11,232 nt of DNA from Syntrophaceae bacterium (GTDB lineage Bacteria; Desulfobacterota; Syntrophia; Syntrophales; UBA2185), in NCBI GenBank assembly GCA_017885225.1, contig JAFNGM010000097.1:1-11232 (forward strand), written 5' to 3'. Position 1 is the stretch's first letter, and every line of letters starts with the position of its first letter. The translations under genes were made by a program, and so were the position numbers. A model generated the notes under the pieces. That model was not told where the DNA came from, searched no databases, and saw only the letters and a list, made by a program, of their open reading frames with translations. Of this stretch, positions 7,378-11,232 are shown in pieces.

Positions 7378-8402
7378 AAATATTAATACTCGGGGTAAAT
7401 GGATTTATCGGTCATCATTTAACCAAGCGGGTACTCGCTGAAACAGATTGGGTTGTTTTCGGGATGGACATTGCTGATGATCGCCTTGGTGATATAGTGA
7501 ATAATGCCCGTTTCCATTTCCTTGAAGGTGATATATCAATTAATAAAGAATGGATTGAGTATCATGTAAAGAAATGTGATGTCATACTGCCCCTCGTTGC
7601 CATTGCTACACCCAAGCTGTATGTTGAAGATCCTATCGGCGTTTATAACTTGGATTTTGAAATGAATATAGATATTATCAAGCAATGCGTGAAGTATCAT
7701 AAAAGGGTGGTATTCCCCTCCTCGTCTGAGGTTTACGGGATGTGCACGGATCAGGTATTCAAAGAGGACGAGAGTTTTTTAGTGGTCGGGCCGATTCAAA
7801 AGGAAAGGTGGATATATTCGTGCTGCAAGCAGTTGCTGGATCGTGTTATTTATGCCTATGGTACACGGGGACATATACAATTTACCCTGTTTAGGCCTTT
7901 CAACTGGATTGGTCCCAGACTAGATTCACTCTTTGCAGCAAAAGAAGGGAGCTCCCGTGTCGTCACACAGTTCATTGCCGATCTGCTTATGAAACATCCC
8001 ATTGTCCTTGTTGATGGTGGTCATCAGAAACGATGCTTCACCTTTGTGGATGATGGCATCGATGCACTCATGAAAATCCTGGAAAACAAGGATGACGTGT
8101 GTAGAAATGAAATTATCAATATCGGAAATCCGCGCAATCAGTGCTCCGTGAGAGAACTGGCAGATATTCTCAAAAAGATCTTTATGGAGCATCCGAAACA
8201 CAGGCATGACCAGGAATATTCTGAAATTATTGAATCATCGTCTGAATCTTACTATGGAAAGGGCTATCAGGACATTTATTCGCGAAAACCAAATATCGAG
8301 AAGGCGCGAACGCTGCTCAACTGGGAACCACAAAGAGGTCTTGATGACGCCCTCAAGATGACACTACATTCTTTCCTGGAGGAAAACAGGATTGCCCTCT
8401 GA
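7374..8402 (+). CDS. arnA: UDP-glucuronate decarboxylase (stand-alone ArnA C-terminal domain)
   Basis: Cytoplasmic NAD-dependent SDR enzyme that oxidatively decarboxylates UDP-glucuronic acid to UDP-4-keto-pentose, the substrate of ArnB. It corresponds to about residues 315-660 of E. coli ArnA. The Rossmann motif is GVNGFIG (7-13). The active site keeps the E. coli residues with a constant offset of 315: S118 and E119 (S433/E434) in FPSSSEVYG, Y148 and K152 (Y463/K467) in WIYSCCKQ, and R304 (R619) in GYQDIYSRKP. S117 replaces the T432 of E. coli, a conservative change. The segment EWIEYHVKKCDVILPLVAIA is almost identical to the enterobacterial enzyme. Length is 342 aa. The start ATG overlaps the formyltransferase stop as ATGA, and the end overlaps the arnD start by 11 nt. 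Confidence 0.94.
   Translation: MKILILGVNGFIGHHLTKRVLAETDWVVFGMDIADDRLGDIVNNARFHFLEGDISINKEWIEYHVKKCDVILPLVAIATPKLYVEDPIGVYNLDFEMNIDIIKQCVKYHKRVVFPSSSEVYGMCTDQVFKEDESFLVVGPIQKERWIYSCCKQLLDRVIYAYGTRGHIQFTLFRPFNWIGPRLDSLFAAKEGSSRVVTQFIADLLMKHPIVLVDGGHQKRCFTFVDDGIDALMKILENKDDVCRNEIINIGNPRNQCSVRELADILKKIFMEHPKHRHDQEYSEIIESSSESYYGKGYQDIYSRKPNIEKARTLLNWEPQRGLDDALKMTLHSFLEENRIAL
8378..8383 (+). promoter_or_regulatory. Ribosome-binding site that decides the arnD start
   Basis: GGAGGA is a near-perfect Shine-Dalgarno sequence, 8 nt before TTG 8392. It lies inside the end of the decarboxylase gene. It supports a TTG start for arnD, because the ATG at 8402 (in TGATGA) is out of frame and stops after five codons. 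Confidence 0.6.
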
Positions 8403-9264
8403 TGAAAAAAAAGTCCTAGGAATAAAAATCGACGTCGATACTTACATGGGAATGAAAAACGGTGTGCCCCGTCTTCTGGATATTCTGGAAAAATTCTCTG
8501 TGCGAGGGACCTTCTTCTTGAGTGTGGGGCCGGATGCCTCCGGCAGGGCTATTATACAGCTCCTCAAAACTCCCCTCTTCCTGAAAAAGATGATCCGCAC
8601 GAATGCCTTCGGTCTCTATGGTTTTCGGACAGCCCTCTATGGGACCATTCTTCCTTCACCCATGATTGCCCTGTCATTTCCAGGATTAGTTCGAAAAATC
8701 CAGGCCAAGGGGCATGAAGTTCAGTTTCATGCATGGGATCACCGGCGTTGGCAGGATGAAGTTCATTGCAGACCTGTTGAATGGATTCGAGACTGGTTTG
8801 TAAAGGGTATTCAGGCATTCATAACATTGACCGGGTGCGCACCCTCGGCATTTGGGGCACCTGCCTGGCTTATCGATGATCGGGTGTTGGAGATTATTAA
8901 AGATTACCGGTTTGAATATCTGAGTTGTACAAGGGCGAAGAAACCGTTCATCCATGAGAAGATAGCTCTTGTGGAAATTCCGTCAGATCTGCCCTGTTTC
9001 GAAGAGGTGGGTGTTCAGGAAGGTGTTTCAACTATCGCGCCGATTTTGCAAGATAACAAAATCCATGTGCTGCCAGTGCACGCGGAGGTTGAAGGAGGAA
9101 TCTGGAGTGCATATTTCATACAGTTGCTTGAGCGAGTTACCATGATGAATTATCGTATAGCAACCCTTGCGGAAATAAAAGAACTCTTGCCATCTGAAAA
9201 ATTAACCGTGCGAAAATATAGCATGGAATTGCTGCCCGGCCGTTCTAGCCCATGTGCGGTCTAA
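8392..9264 (+). CDS. arnD: Deformylase ArnD (4-deoxy-4-formamido-L-arabinose-phosphoundecaprenol deformylase)
   Basis: NodB/polysaccharide-deacetylase-fold enzyme that removes the formyl group from undecaprenyl-phosphate-L-Ara4FN, committing the lipid-linked sugar for ArnT. Metal and catalytic residues are visible: D14/D16 in KIDVDTY, H113 and H117 in HAWDHRRW, and H230 in PVHAEVEG. FFLSVGPD and MIRTNAFGLYG match the family. Length is 290 aa against about 296 in E. coli; the last 20 or so residues are unlike the reference. The frame has no ATG before residue 19, so the start is taken as TTG 8392, supported by GGAGGA 8 nt upstream. An out-of-frame ATG at 8402 followed by eight A would give M-K-K-K-V-L-G in this frame if one A were added, a start that resembles other ArnD proteins (see findings). 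It is last in the arn run; 164 nt follow before the next gene. Confidence 0.92.
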   Translation: MPSDEKKVLGIKIDVDTYMGMKNGVPRLLDILEKFSVRGTFFLSVGPDASGRAIIQLLKTPLFLKKMIRTNAFGLYGFRTALYGTILPSPMIALSFPGLVRKIQAKGHEVQFHAWDHRRWQDEVHCRPVEWIRDWFVKGIQAFITLTGCAPSAFGAPAWLIDDRVLEIIKDYRFEYLSCTRAKKPFIHEKIALVEIPSDLPCFEEVGVQEGVSTIAPILQDNKIHVLPVHAEVEGGIWSAYFIQLLERVTMMNYRIATLAEIKELLPSEKLTVRKYSMELLPGRSSPCAV

Positions 9265-9428
9265 ATTCTCCAATTCTATAAAGTGTCATTGAGGACCCTT
9301 GACCTCGGTGATTTGTATATTCTCACTCACGATGGGAGATGGTGAAATGATACATTTTCCTCAATTAGGTCAACCGCAAATAATAATAAGTGTCCAAAAT
9401 AACCATTGCTTAACATTAGCCTGGATAT

Positions 9429-10022
9429 GTGAATAACATGGTCATGATTCGCAAAATACTTCTGTTGACTTTCGTGGTTGCGTTTCTCCTTACCTTACCG
9501 CAGACAGCGGAAACCAAGGAAGATTGGGCTGTCACGCTTTATGGCGCCAGCCAGTTGTGGGGCAATATTTGGCAAACATTCTATTCACCGGACTTTGAAC
9601 CATCCTATTATTTTGTTGCTCTGGCTGTTTCCCGGAGGATGTTTTCCTTCCAGAAGCACCTCGATCTGGAACTTGAGGGACAGGGGGTCAAACACTTGGG
9701 CAATCAGCACCACTGGGAATTCAACGGCCTTTTTACATTAAGATGGCTCACATTCCCCTGGAATAAATATATCGATACAACAATCGCCATCGGTGAAGGA
9801 TTATCCTATGCTACAGAAACACCGAAACTCGAAGCAGAGACACATAAAAATTCTTTACAATTTCTCAACTACCTGATGATGGAACTAACATTCGCCCTGC
9901 CGGAAACACCATAGTGGAGCCTCGCAGTTCGCATTCATCACCGGTCCGGAATCTTCGGTATTTTTGATGGGGTGCAAGGAGCATCCAATGCACTTTGCAT
10001 TGGACTGAAGTATAAGTTTTAG
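9429..10022 (+). pseudogene. PagL/acyloxyacyl hydrolase-like outer-membrane lipid A deacylase, interrupted by in-frame TAG
   Basis: The N-terminus is a signal peptide (MIRKILLLTFVVAFLLTL, cleavage near QTAETKED), followed by alternating beta-strand sequence typical of a small outer-membrane barrel (about 190 aa). Conserved-looking segments are WEFNGLFTLRW, TIAIGEGLSYATE and LQFLNYLMMELTFALPETP. An amber codon (9912-9914) then interrupts. The same frame continues for 35 sense codons, WSLAVRIHHRSGIFGIF to GLKYKF, ending in the terminal Phe typical of Bam-assembled barrels, with TAG at 10020-10022. The HHRSG segment carries the His-x-Ser pair which in PagL-type lipid A 3-O-deacylases is catalytic, so the 161-aa product upstream of TAG would lack the active site and the last strands. 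Possible starts are GTG 9429, ATG 9438 and ATG 9444; none has a strong ribosome-binding site, and the signal peptide fits 9444 best. It could be a recent pseudogene, a sequencing error, or a recoded stop. The family call is from memory of the motif pattern. Confidence 0.7.
9984..10004 (+). other. Perfect 9-bp hairpin at the end of the deacylase gene
   Basis: TCCAATGCA (9984-9992) and TGCATTGGA (9996-10004) are exact inverted repeats around a CTT loop. The hairpin lies in the last codons of the barrel gene, after the internal TAG. The DNA after it (ending in TTTT at 10017-10020) is only weakly U-rich, so it might be a poor terminator, an mRNA 3'-end stabiliser, or chance. Confidence 0.4.
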
Positions 10023-10152
10023 CCGGTTATGCAACTCGAAACGTTACGCAATATAGGCAATGATCCCTTGGAATTCTTATGGCGTATTAACACATACTAA
10101 ATATCGGACCCAACGAACACATGGTTGAAATACTGTAACACAGGGAAACCTT

Positions 10153-10203
10153 ATGGCTAAAAGAGACAGGAAATATTCCTTTACTAAAAAGGCTTTACTT
10201 TAA
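10153..10203 (+). CDS. Possible 16-aa leader-type small ORF
   Basis: ATG 10153 is preceded by AGGGA (10142-10146) with 6-nt spacing and opens 16 codons (MAKRDRKYSFTKKALL) ending TAA. Seven of the 16 residues are Lys or Arg. It stops 12 nt before the next start, whose own ribosome-binding site begins directly after this stop, so the two could be translationally coupled. Only the ribosome-binding site and spacing support it; no homology is recognised. Confidence 0.25.
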   Translation: MAKRDRKYSFTKKALL

Positions 10204-10215
10204 AGGGGAAGAAAA

Positions 10216-10509
10216 GTGAAAAGATTGAACCTTATCATTTCAGAGGAACTGTATAGAACGGCAATGATATCTATATGTGTCTTAACAATTATCCTGATGG
10301 TCTCAGCTCTCATTTATTTTATGAGCTCTCAGGGAGGTGAACATTACACATATGCTGGTAAAAATGGTGTCAGCTTTACATCAATCTCACCGACTCCAGA
10401 AAAGGATAAAAATGTGCGGGAAAACGAAAACAACGCACAGCAGATACGGTACAAAAAGGAACGGGAAGGAATGGGGAAACTCTTGTTTCTCTACTCGATC
10501 TTCAGGTAA
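10216..10509 (+). CDS. Unrecognised 97-aa single-pass membrane protein
   Basis: The GTG start at 10216 has AGGGGAA (10204-10210) 5 nt upstream, a strong ribosome-binding site. The protein has a short basic N-terminus (MKRLNLIISEELYRT), one hydrophobic helix at about residues 16-37 (MISICVLTIILMVSALIYFM) and a polar, charged tail of about 60 residues rich in E, K and N. By the positive-inside rule the tail is probably periplasmic. I recognise no family. It is not an ArnE/ArnF-type flippase subunit, which has four helices. The C-terminus turns hydrophobic (GKLLFLYSIFR) shortly before the stop, which may hint at a frameshifted or truncated end. It is separated from the deacylase gene by about 190 nt. 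Function unknown. Confidence 0.5.
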   Translation: MKRLNLIISEELYRTAMISICVLTIILMVSALIYFMSSQGGEHYTYAGKNGVSFTSISPTPEKDKNVRENENNAQQIRYKKEREGMGKLLFLYSIFR

Positions 10510-10528
10510 TCTTAAATGTTTATTGACA

Positions 10529-10545
10529 AAAACACAATGTGTTTT
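10529..10545. other. AT-rich palindrome after the 97-aa ORF
   Basis: AAAACACA (10529-10536) and TGTGTTTT (10538-10545) are exact inverted repeats around one base. It begins 20 nt after the stop of the 97-aa ORF. It could be a weak terminator ending in TTTT or an operator-like palindrome; a TTGACA hexamer overlaps its left edge (10523-10528), but no -10 follows. Confidence 0.3.
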
Positions 10546-10587
10546 CAGCACACGCTCATTCGCTTCTAAGGAAAAGAGCACCTGTAT

Positions 10588-10626
10588 ATTAAGTTATCGC
10601 AGAATTCCGGGGACGGCTTACTTAAT
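10588..10626. repeat. Inverted-repeat element with GAATTCCGGGGAC core (REP-like or transposon-end-like)
   Basis: ATTAAGT (10588-10594) and ACTTAAT (10620-10626) flank a 25-nt core that contains GAATTCCGGGGAC. I recall similar AATTCCGGGGAC / TTAAGTA sequences near REP-associated (IS200-like, Y1) transposases in related bacteria, but no transposase is present here. The inverted arms are seen directly; the family link is from memory and unverified. Confidence 0.35.
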
Positions 10627-10770
10627 TACAGCAATGTAAATAAACAATGTTTCTACCGATAATTCACAGTACTCTCAACTATCCGAAAGCGTTTGTTTGT
10701 AGGTGAAACGTCTGACGCGGTTCATGAAATATTGAAGACCTTAGAATGGTGGTTGGTTCCGCAGTGTATA

Positions 10771-10885
10771 GGAATGGAATGACGGGTTCATGGATCCCGG
10801 ATCGAGAGATGACAATGGGGGAAGGGATGAATTGTTGAGACTGGATTCTCGCCTGCGCGGGAATGACGTGGGGATTAGGAATGAC
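10771..10885. repeat. Cluster of degenerate dispersed hairpin repeats (GGAATGAC type)
   Basis: GAATGAC or a close form recurs in or next to GGATCC/GGATTC arms: GGAATGACGGGTTCATGGAT (10776-10795), CCCGGATC then GAGATGAC, and CTGGATTCTCGCCTGCGCGG (10841-10860) followed by GAATGACG, then GGAATGAC (10878-10885). The clearest unit folds as ATTCTCGC (10845-10852), loop CTGC, GCGGGAAT (10857-10864), with one G-T pair. Read as protein it gives the familiar spurious LDSRLRGND string, a hallmark of this dispersed repeat. It abuts the 3' end of the recC-like gene and may serve as its terminator. Confidence 0.6.
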
Positions 10886-10890
10886 AGTAA

Positions 10891-11232
10891 TTATTTAATC
10901 TGTTCCTCGTGCTTCAGCATGGGTGCGAATATGGCGACTGCCAAATCGCGGAATTCGGCATCGAGCGGGTCAATCTGCCTGAAGCACAGATCATAGTGCA
11001 CATCTTCCTTTTCCGCGAATTCAAAGGCATCCCATTTGCCTTTGGCGGCTCTCATCGCTTTATCATTATCAGCACCTTTTGCTGTCTGTTCGGCATACGC
11101 CAAGGATGATTCGGGAAAGAAATGAAGAGGTCTTCGAAGGCCCATCCAGTATATGTCGAGAAGGTTTCTCAGGTACTCTCCCGTATCTTCTACGGGAGAA
11201 TATCGGAATGTTCTATCTTCACAGACAAGGAT
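10891..11232 (-). CDS. recC: Exodeoxyribonuclease V gamma subunit (RecC-like), C-terminal part, runs off the window
   Basis: Reading leftwards, the frame is open from the window edge (11232) to TAA at 10893-10891: 113 residues, with the start outside the window. Key strings are YLRNLLDIYWMGLRRPLHFF near residues 20-39, followed by PESSLAYAEQ, then GKWDAFEFAE and a closing DPLDAEFRDLAVAIFAP. This is the pattern I know from the end of RecC: a helix followed by G-L-x-x-P-L-x-F-F-P-x-S, then F-x-x-x-A-x-x-x-F-x-P. RecC is the Chi-recognising subunit of the RecBCD helicase-nuclease in the cytoplasm. The ATG at 11145 is internal and should not be taken as the start, since the frame is open upstream. 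It converges on the plus-strand genes and is unrelated to the arn operon. A different, shorter homolog cannot be excluded from the fragment. Confidence 0.7.
   Translation of the reverse strand: MLVCEDRTFRYSPVEDTGEYLRNLLDIYWMGLRRPLHFFPESSLAYAEQTAKGADNDKAMRAAKGKWDAFEFAEKEDVHYDLCFRQIDPLDAEFRDLAVAIFAPMLKHEEQIK

Larger units (their letters stand above)
10510..10890. other. Non-coding, repeat-rich gap between convergent genes
   Basis: Between the 97-aa ORF (+) and the recC-like gene (-), 381 nt hold no convincing coding sequence. It contains an AT-rich hairpin (10529-10545), an inverted-repeat element with a GAATTCCGGGGAC core (10588-10626) and a cluster of degenerate GGAATGAC-type repeats (10771-10885). 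The short open frames here run through the repeats and lack ribosome-binding sites. Confidence 0.65.

Noticed and set aside
9332..9436. 34-codon ORF upstream of the deacylase gene (second ATG at 9347 has GGGAG 8 nt before it)
   Set aside because: No recognisable composition or homology, and it overlaps the deacylase start; a leader peptide cannot be excluded, but support is too thin to call it.
10216..10509. 97-aa membrane protein as ArnE or ArnF
   Set aside because: Only one hydrophobic helix is present, whereas ArnE/ArnF have four, and no SMR-like motif is visible.
10337..10639. 100-codon plus-strand ORF overlapping the 97-aa ORF in another frame
   Set aside because: No ribosome-binding site, Cys/Ser/Thr-rich low-complexity product, and it runs into the inverted-repeat element; looks like a chance open frame.
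10790..10996. 68-codon plus-strand ORF containing LDSRLRGND
   Set aside because: The peptide is the known translation of the dispersed hairpin repeat and its 3' half is antisense to the recC-like gene.

Overview
The window reads as chromosomal DNA of a Gram-negative bacterium. It encodes a lipid A-modifying pathway, an outer-membrane beta-barrel and the end of a RecC-type nuclease subunit. Moderate base composition, overlapping operon genes and a dispersed hairpin repeat of the kind I associate with Desulfobacterota ('Deltaproteobacteria') suggest that group. This placement is an inference and is weak.

Layout. Positions 11-2066 (+) hold a two-component system: an OmpR/PhoB-type response regulator overlapping a HAMP-containing sensor histidine kinase. 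Positions 2067-2530 are a non-coding gap with three head-to-tail 11-bp repeats, a consensus -10 hexamer and a second promoter-like pair just before the next gene. Positions 2531-9264 (+) form a tight six-gene run for 4-amino-4-deoxy-L-arabinose (L-Ara4N) modification of lipid A: arnT, arnB, arnC, arnA formyltransferase, arnA decarboxylase and arnD. The two halves of enterobacterial ArnA are separate genes here, joined by a 4-nt overlap. No ugd and no ArnE/ArnF flippase are seen in the window.

Positions 9429-10022 hold a lipid A 3-O-deacylase-like (PagL/acyloxyacyl hydrolase-like) outer-membrane barrel. It is interrupted by one in-frame TAG immediately before its catalytic His-x-Ser segment, and the same frame then runs to a proper C-terminal Phe. 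After it come a 16-codon ORF with a good ribosome-binding site and an unrecognised 97-aa single-pass membrane protein (10216-10509). A non-coding, repeat-rich convergent gap (10510-10890) follows. A minus-strand partial gene, the C-terminus of a RecC-like protein, runs off the right edge.

How it fits together. The decarboxylase oxidises and decarboxylates UDP-glucuronate, and ArnB transaminates the product to UDP-L-Ara4N. The formyltransferase N-formylates it, ArnC loads it on undecaprenyl phosphate, ArnD removes the formyl group, and ArnT moves L-Ara4N onto lipid A at the periplasmic face. The adjacent two-component system is the obvious candidate regulator, by analogy with PmrAB control of arn in enterics. 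The 11-bp repeats between the two units have the period expected of an OmpR-family operator. The best leads are the amber codon in the deacylase gene, the possible operator, and two start-region oddities: a scrambled first beta strand in the regulator, and an A8 run at the arnD start.
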